A stretch of DNA of 52,816 nucleotides from an uncultured Bacteroidota bacterium (GTDB taxonomy: Bacteria; Bacteroidota; Bacteroidia; Bacteroidales; F082), in NCBI GenBank assembly GCA_903891085.1, contig CAITDJ010000125.1, positions 1 through 52,816 of the forward strand, given 5' to 3'. How positions within the stretch are numbered: position 1 is the stretch's first letter; every line of letters starts with the position of its first letter. The translations under genes were made by a program, and so were the position numbers. The notes beneath the pieces were generated by a model. It saw nothing but the letters and a program-made list of their open reading frames with translations. It searched no databases and was not told where the DNA came from. Below are positions 8,834 through 16,731 of this stretch, piece by piece.

Positions 8834-8907
8834 TGATCTCGGAAGGATTCGAACCTTCGACCCACAGCTTAGAAGGCTGTTGCTCTATCCAACTGAGCTA
8901 CGAGACC
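8834..8907 (-). tRNA. tRNA-Arg (anticodon TCT)
   Basis: The minus strand folds into a full cloverleaf: acceptor stem GGTCTCG pairs with CGAGATC (one G-T pair), the D arm contains AGCTCAGTTGGATAGAGC, the anticodon loop is CTTCTAA with TCT, and the T loop is GGTTCGAATCC. CCA is not encoded. The integrase beside its 3' end suggests the gene serves as an attachment site. Confidence 0.93.
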
Positions 8908-8978
8908 ATATATGGTTTAATCGACAGCAAAGATACGCTTTCCCTTCAAAACCCCAACAAAACCTAAATAAAACCCAT

Positions 8979-9007
8979 AAAAAAAGGCGGAATCACCGCC
9001 TTTTTTT
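8979..9007. terminator. intrinsic terminator of the RRM gene
   Basis: GGCGG (8986-8990) pairs with CCGCC (8996-9000), flanked by seven A and seven T residues, so it can act on both strands. It lies just past the stop codon of the RRM gene at 9023. Confidence 0.85.
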
Positions 9008-9022
9008 ACTTATCTGTAAAGA

Positions 9023-9337
9023 TTAGTAACGACTTTTATTGAAGCCACCGCCACCTTCACGGCGCTGATAACCGCCGCCGGTGCTACCGGTGCTTTCTTT
9101 TGGACGAGCTTTTTTAACTACAATAGTACTGCCGTCAACTTCTGTTTCGTTCAGATCGTTGATAGCTGCGTAACCCTGATTATCATCGGGCATTTCAACA
9201 AAGCCATAACCTTTTGATCGGTTGGTTGCTTTATCCATAATAACTTTGGCTGATGACACTTCACCAAATTTTTCAAACAACTCGAGTAATTCCTCACTGG
9301 TTGTTTTGAAGTTGAGTTTTGCAACAAAAATGTTCAT
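9023..9337 (-). CDS. RRM-domain RNA-binding protein with Gly-rich tail
   Basis: The product is a single RNA-recognition motif followed by a short Gly/Arg tail, a small RNA chaperone type common in Bacteroidota and cyanobacteria and often induced by cold. RNP-2 is IFVAKL at residues 3-8 and RNP-1 is KGYGFVEM near 42-49, with the aromatic residues needed to stack on RNA. The tail (about 83-104) reads GGGYQRREGGGG. It is cytoplasmic and 104 residues long, as usual for the family. A good promoter at 9463-9491 implies a leader of about 120 bases, and a strong terminator follows. Cold regulation is inferred from the family and the long leader, not shown. Confidence 0.9.
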   Translation of the reverse strand: MNIFVAKLNFKTTSEELLELFEKFGEVSSAKVIMDKATNRSKGYGFVEMPDDNQGYAAINDLNETEVDGSTIVVKKARPKESTGSTGGGYQRREGGGGFNKSRY

Positions 9338-9462
9338 GTTAATGAGAGATAATTGATAAATGAATGCTTCCGAAAATGCGTCTAATTCACTAGCTATCAG
9401 ACTTTGGTTGATCTAACTAATAAAAAAACGATATCTCCGAAAATGAGAAAATTAAACCACAA

Positions 9463-9491
9463 CAAAGATAATGATTTAGAAATACAATCAA
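9463..9491 (-). promoter_or_regulatory. promoter of the RRM gene with long leader
   Basis: On the minus strand TATCTTTG (plus 9463-9470) fits TAnnTTTG, with TTG (9489-9491) 18 bases upstream. Transcription starting near 9456 gives an untranslated leader of about 120 bases before the ATG at 9337. Confidence 0.5.
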
Positions 9492-9572
9492 CATATTGAA
9501 AAAAAAAATTGACATAAATCTAAAATGACACAGCATCAGCTACTTAGCGCCGAATTAATTTGATAAAAACCA

Positions 9573-11867
9573 TTAACGATACAATACTTCAATGGAAGTC
9601 TGTCCAATAAGTACCGCACCATTTTTACCAAATTCAGTGACAAAAACATCGTATTGTGATTCGTGATCCGAAGTATAAAACTCAACATCGGCTCCTGTAG
9701 AGTTCATTACCAATGACGGGTTCCAATAGAGTGTGGAACGATAGTCGGGTATATGCTTTATTTCTTGGGCAGTCTGTGAATAGTTTCTTCCCTTGAAAAT
9801 ATTTTGTTGTGTAATTGTTTGGTATTCAATAAAAACCGATGAGGGAGGCAGGCTGATTCCTCCGAAATTTTTGGTTTTTGTGTGGATAATAATAATACCG
9901 TTAAATATTTGATCACCGAAAATATATGGGTTTGCAAATACGTCAACTTTTTCAATCAACGAAGGATTAATTTTGAATAGTGAGGGTATGTCAAAAACTG
10001 TAATCTCATCAAGCATAACAAGCGGGTCGATGTAAGTTATTCCACGCTTACTGTCAAGCACTTCAAAATTAGCCTGTGCTTTCGTTTTTTTGATTTTCAC
10101 GAATGGTACAATTTCCTTAAAGACTTCTTCAAATGAATCAAGGTCAATATAGTCGTTCAGTACCACCGTATAATCGGGTTTGCCAAACAGATTGACTTCG
10201 TTGCTTGTGTTCACCTGTTCTGAAACAGGATATTGGGTAAACACCTTGCTTAACTGCTGGTTAAGTAGCATCTCGGTTAACAACAAACGCATGGATGTAT
10301 CCATGCTAAGAGGCTTTACGTGTTGAGATTGAAATTCATTTGAAAAATCGTTGTTCAGCAGTATTTCAAATTGATCGGAAAAGGGTGATTGAACATTGAA
10401 AAAAATCTTTTTTGAATCATTAACATTGAGTAGTTTAAAGATGAAACTACCACCCATAACTGTCCTGTTGATGTGTAATTGTGGTTTGACATCAATTACT
10501 GAGGCATATACAGAAACATTTTGAACGGGTTCCCTTGTGGTTTTATTTCTTAACAACCCGCTGATAGTGATATCTTTTGTTTCGGGTATCCAACGGATTG
10601 GCACCTCTGCAAAACTGAATAATTTCTTGCAATAATCCTTATTGTTGAATTGTTGGTTATTAAATATCAAGGCTGCATTTTTTGAAGCTTTTATTGATAT
10701 TGATAATCCAACAGTATCTGAAATTATTCCCGGAACAAATATCCCGCTATATAAATCCTGATTTAGGAAGCCACTGCCTCTTTTTACAACCGAAACCTGA
10801 ACAGTTTTATTTTCGGGAGAACCAGGCACGGGCTCCAGATGCAAAATCACTTTTTCACGTGGGCTATAAGAACCTTTTGATGTTGTCACATTTAACATTT
10901 TCTGTTGGTCTGTTGCAATAATCAACGATTCAACATGAAGAATCTTGCCCTCCTGATCAGCTATCACTATGTAATTCTGACCGGGTAACAAGGCACTTTT
11001 TGATAAGGAAATGAATTGATTTCCGGAATCAGTTTTCCTGACAAGATATGCTTCTAACTTTGAGTTGAAAACAGACAGTATTATACCTTTTGACTGAACA
11101 GGCATATTTATGAATTCAATATTATATTGATCATCAATGAATTGACTGTACGTATTCAAACCGACTGAATCAACAGAAGGAAGACTTTTGCTGAATAAAT
11201 CGCCTGTTACAAATTTGATTAATAACCGATAGTTGTTGCCGTATTCAGGTGAAAATGCCAGACTTGTTAATCCATGACAGGCAGGAGGGAAACTAGCAAC
11301 TTGGATGTTGCTGTCAGTTACAATTTCAATTTTTTCGATTTCATTCACGAATAAAGGGGCAATACGAAGCGCAATTGTATTCGGAATATTACAGGACAGA
11401 TAGTTATAATTTGTTACAATTTCAATTGTATCAGATGTTTCACTTTTTGCAGGCGGCACAATTGGATTGATAATGGTAATGATTTTTACAGGATAGAATT
11501 TGGGATCATAATTCCGGAGATACATGGTGTAAACGCGTAAGAAATAGTTTCCCGACATGATATCTCCCGGAAGAATAAAACTACCCTGACATTTACCATC
11601 AACGATTTTAAACTTTTGCCGGACTATTGGTTTCGATTGATCACTATAAAGTTCCACGTAAAGCACTGTGCTCAATACATCCAGTGTTGTTTTGTTGTTA
11701 TAATCGATTTGTGCCGAAAACCAGATAGTTTCTTCAGTGAGGTAGAGATCACGGTCAGTGGTAAAACTGGTAATTTCAGTGGGGTGTTTTTCCAACATCA
11801 TTGCTTCCTGCCCTTTCAGGTAGGCAACAACAAAAGTTAAAAGTATGGTTAATAATATGTTACGCAT
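9573..11867 (-). CDS. exported MG2-domain protein with TonB-plug-like C-terminus
   Basis: The product begins with a signal peptide (MRNILLTILLTF to LKGQ) and an MG2/alpha-2-macroglobulin-like domain near residues 20-130 (TDRDLYLTEETIWFSAQI, then MSGNYFLRVYTMYLRN). Further beta-sandwich segments follow. Near the end, LDEITVFDIPSLFKINPSLI and IEKVDVFANPYIFGD with IIIIHTK resemble the plug domain of TonB-dependent receptors, but no beta-barrel follows. The Met at 11867 is preferred over the in-frame Met at 11888 because it begins the signal peptide directly. It is the last gene of the 16547-to-9573 operon, 10 bases after the DUF4249 gene, and probably works with the TonB receptor at the outer membrane. 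A role in peptide or protein capture is possible but unproven. Confidence 0.75.
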   Translation of the reverse strand: MRNILLTILLTFVVAYLKGQEAMMLEKHPTEITSFTTDRDLYLTEETIWFSAQIDYNNKTTLDVLSTVLYVELYSDQSKPIVRQKFKIVDGKCQGSFILPGDIMSGNYFLRVYTMYLRNYDPKFYPVKIITIINPIVPPAKSETSDTIEIVTNYNYLSCNIPNTIALRIAPLFVNEIEKIEIVTDSNIQVASFPPACHGLTSLAFSPEYGNNYRLLIKFVTGDLFSKSLPSVDSVGLNTYSQFIDDQYNIEFINMPVQSKGIILSVFNSKLEAYLVRKTDSGNQFISLSKSALLPGQNYIVIADQEGKILHVESLIIATDQQKMLNVTTSKGSYSPREKVILHLEPVPGSPENKTVQVSVVKRGSGFLNQDLYSGIFVPGIISDTVGLSISIKASKNAALIFNNQQFNNKDYCKKLFSFAEVPIRWIPETKDITISGLLRNKTTREPVQNVSVYASVIDVKPQLHINRTVMGGSFIFKLLNVNDSKKIFFNVQSPFSDQFEILLNNDFSNEFQSQHVKPLSMDTSMRLLLTEMLLNQQLSKVFTQYPVSEQVNTSNEVNLFGKPDYTVVLNDYIDLDSFEEVFKEIVPFVKIKKTKAQANFEVLDSKRGITYIDPLVMLDEITVFDIPSLFKINPSLIEKVDVFANPYIFGDQIFNGIIIIHTKTKNFGGISLPPSSVFIEYQTITQQNIFKGRNYSQTAQEIKHIPDYRSTLYWNPSLVMNSTGADVEFYTSDHESQYDVFVTEFGKNGAVLIGQTSIEVLYR

Positions 11868-11877
11868 GTTGCAGGTT

Positions 11878-13047
11878 TTATTTAACATCCCAAAATGAAG
11901 GTTTTGTTAATGTACCACCTCTTTGACGGCAGTCGATACATTCCGGAGAAGGCCAGGCAAGGCTTCCATCGTCAATCCCGCCTTTTGTTAAGTAGATTGG
12001 CCATGTGCTTGGTGGTGACCATCTTATAAAGCGCATATTTCGATAATCATCTTGTGTAAGTACAAATTTATAATAATGAAACTCAACGTCAGTCGGAGGC
12101 TCGGCGAATAATCGCTGTGATGAGCGGCCTGCCACTAAAAAATAACCGAGCACCGGTTCGTTGGGATCATCCACATTTACAACATTACTTTTTATCTGGA
12201 ACGGCTGGTTTGCATAAAGACTTCCTTGATCGCCATTGCCTTGCTCAATTAATTTGTAATGCTGAAATGTTGATTCATTTACAGTGAGTTGCTCAGTAAG
12301 TTGGCTGTAACGAACAGATAATTCCCGATCTTCGGTATTAACAAAGTTCAATGGAAAGTTTTTCATGTCAGGATTAACTACATCTTTCGTGTTCAATGAA
12401 ATAATCAGTTTTACATTCTCAGTTTTCCAACAGACGGTTAGTGAATCGGGATCGGGAAAAGGATATATCCTTTTATTAGTAAAATAGGCATCAGCAGGGA
12501 ACTCGCTATGGTATTCATAGCTTTTCTCCATGCGCCACAAATAAAAATTATTGGTGTCATTAGGGAGTCTGGTATTCAGGTAAAACTGATATCCTGCCAG
12601 CAAGTAAGGGTATCGTTCATCAGCATGATATTCAGTATTATACGTGATAGATTCAATGGGTACACCAGGCCTCAACAGTTCAAAACCTGATTCATATTTT
12701 TTTCCATCCCGGGTCATTACCGCAAGTTTATAGGATCTTCCGGGAATTCCTGTTAAACCTGTACCTGAACTTGTATAAACACCTGGTTCAGTTGCGTGTA
12801 AATATTCAACTTTACCTTCATTGTCAGTGATAATAACCGCCGCTCCAGTAGCTGGATTTAATGTTGGATTGTAAACATTGGACGAATAACTGAGTTTAAT
12901 GGTAATCTGATCGGGGTCGTCAAATACACCTCCATCAATCACCAAAAGTTGGTCATACCCGTCAAGTTCAGGTTCAAACTTATCGATACATGCCTGAAAC
13001 AGGAATATGAAAACCAGCATAAATATGTTTAGTCGTCTATTTTGCAT
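11878..13047 (-). CDS. DUF4249-family outer-membrane lipoprotein
   Basis: DUF4249 proteins are Bacteroidota lipoproteins encoded next to TonB-dependent receptors; their substrate is unknown. The signal ends FLFQAC, a good lipobox, followed by the family opening IDKFEPELDGYDQLLVIDGG and an Ig-like strand set (ITDNEGKVEYL, YTSSGTGLTGIPG). A cysteine pair at the end (SPECIDCRQRGGTLTKPSFW) is typical for the family. The Met at 13047 is used because it starts the signal peptide; this makes the gene overlap the upstream TonB receptor by 11 bases, indicating translational coupling. It likely acts as a surface partner or lid for the receptor, by analogy with SusD, which is inference. Confidence 0.85.
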   Translation of the reverse strand: MQNRRLNIFMLVFIFLFQACIDKFEPELDGYDQLLVIDGGVFDDPDQITIKLSYSSNVYNPTLNPATGAAVIITDNEGKVEYLHATEPGVYTSSGTGLTGIPGRSYKLAVMTRDGKKYESGFELLRPGVPIESITYNTEYHADERYPYLLAGYQFYLNTRLPNDTNNFYLWRMEKSYEYHSEFPADAYFTNKRIYPFPDPDSLTVCWKTENVKLIISLNTKDVVNPDMKNFPLNFVNTEDRELSVRYSQLTEQLTVNESTFQHYKLIEQGNGDQGSLYANQPFQIKSNVVNVDDPNEPVLGYFLVAGRSSQRLFAEPPTDVEFHYYKFVLTQDDYRNMRFIRWSPPSTWPIYLTKGGIDDGSLAWPSPECIDCRQRGGTLTKPSFWDVK

Positions 13048-15835
13048 AGTTTCCGAGTTTAAAGTCATAGGTCAATGAAAAAATCGGAGCACCGAAAATA
13101 GAAAGCCGGTAGCTTTTAATAACGCCTTCTTTTGATTCAAAATAGACGGAATAGGCATTTTTACGTCCCGTTACGTTGTACACTGATAAAATCCATGAAC
13201 CGTGCAGTAATTTATTTTTTTTGAGGTTTCCCTCCAATACAATTGAAAGATCAGTTCTGAAATAATCAGGGATTCTGTATTCGTTCCGTTTCGAGTAGTG
13301 AAGAAACTGTTGTCCGTTCTGATAATAGATGGCAGTAGGATAAGTGATTGGTCTTCCGGTTGAATAAACAATATTTCCTGAAAAGCTTATCCGCTTGTTT
13401 AATATGATGTTGGCCACAAGATTCACCGAATGTGGTTTGTCGTAATTGGCCGGATACCGCAACCCAAAGTTGACATTTTCTCCGGTCAGCTGATTATCAA
13501 CCAATATTGTTGAGCGGGCGTATGTATAGTTTATCCAGCCGTTTAGTTTTCCTTGTGGTTTTTTTAACATCAGTTCAATGCCATACGCTTTAAGGTTTCC
13601 CTGCACAAGTTCCTGTTCGGGATACTCACTCACCAATAAATTGGCTCCATCTTTAAATTCTACAAGATTGTCGACATTCTTGAAATATATTTCAGAAGAT
13701 GCTTCAATTTTCCCCCTGTTCAGCAGCACATAATAACCAAGTGAGACCTGATCACCCACCATAGGTTTGATGTTATAATCCGCAAGTTTCCATTTGTCGG
13801 TAGGAGAGAGGGCAATGGTGTTTGAGAGCATGAAAATATGCTGATGCACTCTGTTGTAGCTAAGTTTGACCGACATCTCGGGGTTAATCTGATAGGTTCC
13901 TGAAAACCTGTAATCTAATCCTTTGTATGTTTTTGTCGGTTTATTTAAACCAAAATTGAGGGTGTCAAAAACTGTTTCTTCCGAAATAGGAAAGCCGGGT
14001 TTGTATGTAACGACTGTTTTTGGGCCAAGGTTTGTGAAAATATTGTATCTTAACCCTCCGGCAAGGGTAAGTGTTGGTAAAACTTTCCATTCGTCATTTA
14101 CAAACAAATCGTTTTCAATACCCTGCTCATTTTCAAGCTGTTTTGGAAAAACAAGGGACGAATCACCATATGGAAGAAAAGGATCATATTTTAATCCATA
14201 AAGAATAGAATTCAATCCGGCAGTGAGGGTATGTTTTTCTGTAGGTCGGAAAGTGAAGTTCAGGTTGATTTCATCGTGAAGGAGCGAATATGCCTGGGAG
14301 TAGGCGTTGATCGTATTTTCTGTATTTATTTCTTTAAAACCATAATCACTGAAAGCAAATGAAAGGTTCAGATTATTTTTATTGTTGAAAGCATGAAAAT
14401 AAGATAGTGAAGCTCCTTTATTGGCATATTCGAATCTTGTCTTATCAACAATTTTAATATCATCCTTGCTGTAGTATCCAAAAATGTTTAACTGATTGTT
14501 ATCGTTGATGTTATAACTGATATTCGTCACAAAATCGACGAAACTGGCCTTTGAGTTTTTTATTTCAGGATTTTGAACCATTTTCAATGCCCAGTCGGAA
14601 TAGGTTGAACGGGCAGCAACAAGGACACTTAGTTTTTTCTTTATGATGGGTGTTTCGAGCATCAATCGCGCAGTAATCGGGCTGATTCCGCCCCGTGCCG
14701 AAAAACTCTCCATATTTCCCTGTTTAGCGTTGATGTTGAAAATAGCTGATAACCGGCCTCCATAAATTGTCGGAATGCTGCCTTTGTAAAGCGTGAAATC
14801 GTCAACCACATCCGGATTAAACGAAGAGAAGAATCCCAGTAAATGTGATGTGTTATACACCGGAACTTTGTTAATATAAAACATGTTTTGGTCAGAAGGT
14901 GCGCCCCTGACATTGAAACCGGACGAACCTTCACCAATTGATTGTACCCCCGGCAAGAGTAATGCCACCTTAATAAGGTCGCGTTCACCCATCACGGCCG
15001 GAATTTGCTTCAAACTTTTTGCCGTTATTTTCTCAAAACCTGTGTTGGTCCCTTTCAACATATCCTCTTTGTCCGACCTGATTACAACCTCATCCAACGA
15101 ATACACTTCGGGTTCCATCTCCAGTTCAGCAAAGCCATCTGATAGTGCTCTTACTTCATAACGCGATTCCTTATACTCTATACTGCTGATTACCATCGTA
15201 TATTTTCCTTTAGGAATACTTATGCTGAAGGTACCTTTCTCATTTGTTTGGGTTCCTTTCGACAATTCAATAAAATAGAGTGTTGCTCCTTCAATAGGTT
15301 TGTGTTCCTTGATATCGGTAATTCTCCCAGTGAAAAGGGCTGTTTTTTTTTCGGCATTTTTTCCTTTTGATCCAACGACAATAGAAAGTGCAGGTTGTTC
15401 TTTTGTGGTTGCAAGAAATTCACGATCCTTTTTGGATTCTAAAGAGTCGATCCGTCGTGCTTTATATGATTCTTCAATAAAAAAATTATCAGGAAGTCTG
15501 GTCGAAAGTTTTTGTGAATTTGTTATAAATACAGCATTTTCACCAACTGAAAATTTAATTTTATGAGGTGTAAGATTTAGGTTTAGCATTTCAATCAAAG
15601 AAACAGGATATTGTGTGCTATGCATCTTCAACTCCGGAATACTGTCAGTGTTATAGTAAAACCGTATTGAAAAATCATTTTCAACCTTGTCGGCGAATGA
15701 TTTCCAGTTCAGTTTGTCGTATGTTTCATTCAGCAATACTGGTCGGTTCTGACAAACAGAAGGAAAGTAAATAACTACTACAAAAAAAACAGTGAGCAGA
15801 ATGCGCCCTATTATGTTACTTTTTCGACAGTTCAT
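13037..15835 (-). CDS. TonB-dependent outer-membrane receptor with STN-like and CarboxypepD_reg domains
   Basis: The 932-residue product has a signal peptide and then an STN-like N-terminal domain (about residues 30-110, from NRPVLLNETYDKLNWK). A carboxypeptidase-regulatory-like beta domain follows (about 168-250, LFTGRITDIKEHKPIEGATL), then the plug (about 265-370: AVMGERDLIKVALLLPGVQS, GFNVRGAPSDQNMFYIN). The rest is a beta-barrel ending YDFKLGNYAK. It imports an unknown large substrate using TonB energy. An STN domain usually signals to an anti-sigma factor, but no sigma/anti-sigma pair is encoded here. It overlaps the upstream gene by 20 bases and the DUF4249 gene by 11, so the operon is tightly coupled. 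Confidence 0.88.
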   Translation of the reverse strand: MNCRKSNIIGRILLTVFFVVVIYFPSVCQNRPVLLNETYDKLNWKSFADKVENDFSIRFYYNTDSIPELKMHSTQYPVSLIEMLNLNLTPHKIKFSVGENAVFITNSQKLSTRLPDNFFIEESYKARRIDSLESKKDREFLATTKEQPALSIVVGSKGKNAEKKTALFTGRITDIKEHKPIEGATLYFIELSKGTQTNEKGTFSISIPKGKYTMVISSIEYKESRYEVRALSDGFAELEMEPEVYSLDEVVIRSDKEDMLKGTNTGFEKITAKSLKQIPAVMGERDLIKVALLLPGVQSIGEGSSGFNVRGAPSDQNMFYINKVPVYNTSHLLGFFSSFNPDVVDDFTLYKGSIPTIYGGRLSAIFNINAKQGNMESFSARGGISPITARLMLETPIIKKKLSVLVAARSTYSDWALKMVQNPEIKNSKASFVDFVTNISYNINDNNQLNIFGYYSKDDIKIVDKTRFEYANKGASLSYFHAFNNKNNLNLSFAFSDYGFKEINTENTINAYSQAYSLLHDEINLNFTFRPTEKHTLTAGLNSILYGLKYDPFLPYGDSSLVFPKQLENEQGIENDLFVNDEWKVLPTLTLAGGLRYNIFTNLGPKTVVTYKPGFPISEETVFDTLNFGLNKPTKTYKGLDYRFSGTYQINPEMSVKLSYNRVHQHIFMLSNTIALSPTDKWKLADYNIKPMVGDQVSLGYYVLLNRGKIEASSEIYFKNVDNLVEFKDGANLLVSEYPEQELVQGNLKAYGIELMLKKPQGKLNGWINYTYARSTILVDNQLTGENVNFGLRYPANYDKPHSVNLVANIILNKRISFSGNIVYSTGRPITYPTAIYYQNGQQFLHYSKRNEYRIPDYFRTDLSIVLEGNLKKNKLLHGSWILSVYNVTGRKNAYSVYFESKEGVIKSYRLSIFGAPIFSLTYDFKLGNYAK

Positions 15836-16547
15836 CGCAATAGCTTAGTAGTTGGGCCAGCTGTTGATGTGTGGCCTTTCTGAATTTAATTTTATTCGAT
15901 TTCATATATCGTGAAATATCTTTTTGAAATGGAGCAAAAGAATCGAGAAGGTTTTTCTTGCTTTTAATCCGTTTTGCCGATCCATCCCTTAGCAGGTAAT
16001 GATTAATCTGGGTTTCTGAATACTTACCAAACGGATCTACCTTGGTATACATCTTCACAAACTCTTTTTTATATTTTGTAACAAAAATGAAGGATCCGGA
16101 ATACACAAGGTCAACAAATCCTTTTACCTCATGTGCTGGAAAGAACTTACTTGCCGGATAGAAAATACCCTGGTTGAAATCGAACTGCTGTATGAATTCA
16201 TTGTTTAATTGTATAGGGAATTTTGCGCCAGATTTCAATGTAACGAGAAGTATAAGTTTATCGTTAGCAATATCATATTTAAATGACTCAACTTCAAAAA
16301 TCTTATCACTTATGGAGAGGGAAGCGTGCGAAAAAATATCATTCTGAAAAAATGGGTTTCCGTGGGCATTAACATTGGCTGGAATGTAAGCGAAACCATT
16401 GATCAGTGCCTCATCGGAACCGTAAACCTTAGAGGTATATTGCAATAGGGATTGCAACAAGGCTTTTTCATCAGTTTTTTCTTGTGTAAGAGATACAAGT
16501 GGTAAAAAGAATAAGAAGACAAAGAATATTTTAAACAACCGAATCAT
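15816..16547 (-). CDS. exported protein of unknown function, first gene of the TonB operon
   Basis: From the Met at 16547 the product has a signal peptide (MIRLFKIFFVFLFFLPLVSL). A soluble domain follows with alternating beta segments (FKYDIANDKLILLVTL, GFVDLVYSGSFIFVTKYKKEF) and a basic C-terminal helix (DISRYMKSNKIKFRKATHQQ). An in-frame Met at 16589 would add 14 residues without improving the signal, so it was not used. The gene overlaps the TonB receptor start by 20 bases. I do not recognise the family. Position alone suggests an accessory or periplasmic sensing role for the receptor; it does not look like a FecR anti-sigma protein because it lacks an internal membrane helix. Confidence 0.65.
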   Translation of the reverse strand: MIRLFKIFFVFLFFLPLVSLTQEKTDEKALLQSLLQYTSKVYGSDEALINGFAYIPANVNAHGNPFFQNDIFSHASLSISDKIFEVESFKYDIANDKLILLVTLKSGAKFPIQLNNEFIQQFDFNQGIFYPASKFFPAHEVKGFVDLVYSGSFIFVTKYKKEFVKMYTKVDPFGKYSETQINHYLLRDGSAKRIKSKKNLLDSFAPFQKDISRYMKSNKIKFRKATHQQLAQLLSYCDELSKK

Positions 16548-16683
16548 CAAATTATGTATTAACCAACATGGATTTTGTTTAAAATCCAATCGTAAAATTA
16601 CACAATTAATAGGACTAGAATGGTTGAAAATCCTAACTGGAAATAAAAAAACTCATTTATTGAAAATCCAAAAAGTTTAAAAA

Positions 16684-16712
16684 AAAAGAGCCGGGGTTTT
16701 CCCGGCTCTTTT
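16684..16712 (-). terminator. intrinsic terminator of the large T9SS gene
   Basis: GAGCCGGG (16688-16695) pairs with CCCGGCTC (16701-16708) around a 5-base loop, with A- and T-runs extending the stem. On the minus strand a run of seven T residues follows, 20 bases past the stop codon at 16732. Confidence 0.85.
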
Positions 16713-16731
16713 CATTGTTGACTACCCTTGA

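Larger units (their letters stand above)
5601..8834. mobile_element. probable small integrative island at tRNA-Arg
   Basis: The segment runs from the point where the HTH regulator abruptly becomes SusE sequence to the 3' end of tRNA-Arg. It holds a tyrosine integrase adjacent to the tRNA 3' end, a divergent pair of small regulators, a third small regulator and a small lipoprotein. This layout is typical of tRNA-targeted islands. I found no convincing repeat of the tRNA 3' end at the left side, so the left boundary is inferred from the gene breakpoint only. Confidence 0.4.

Noticed and set aside
15816..16547. FecR-like anti-sigma factor for the TonB receptor
   Set aside because: The product has an N-terminal signal peptide rather than an internal membrane helix, no FecR motif is visible, and no sigma factor gene is adjacent.
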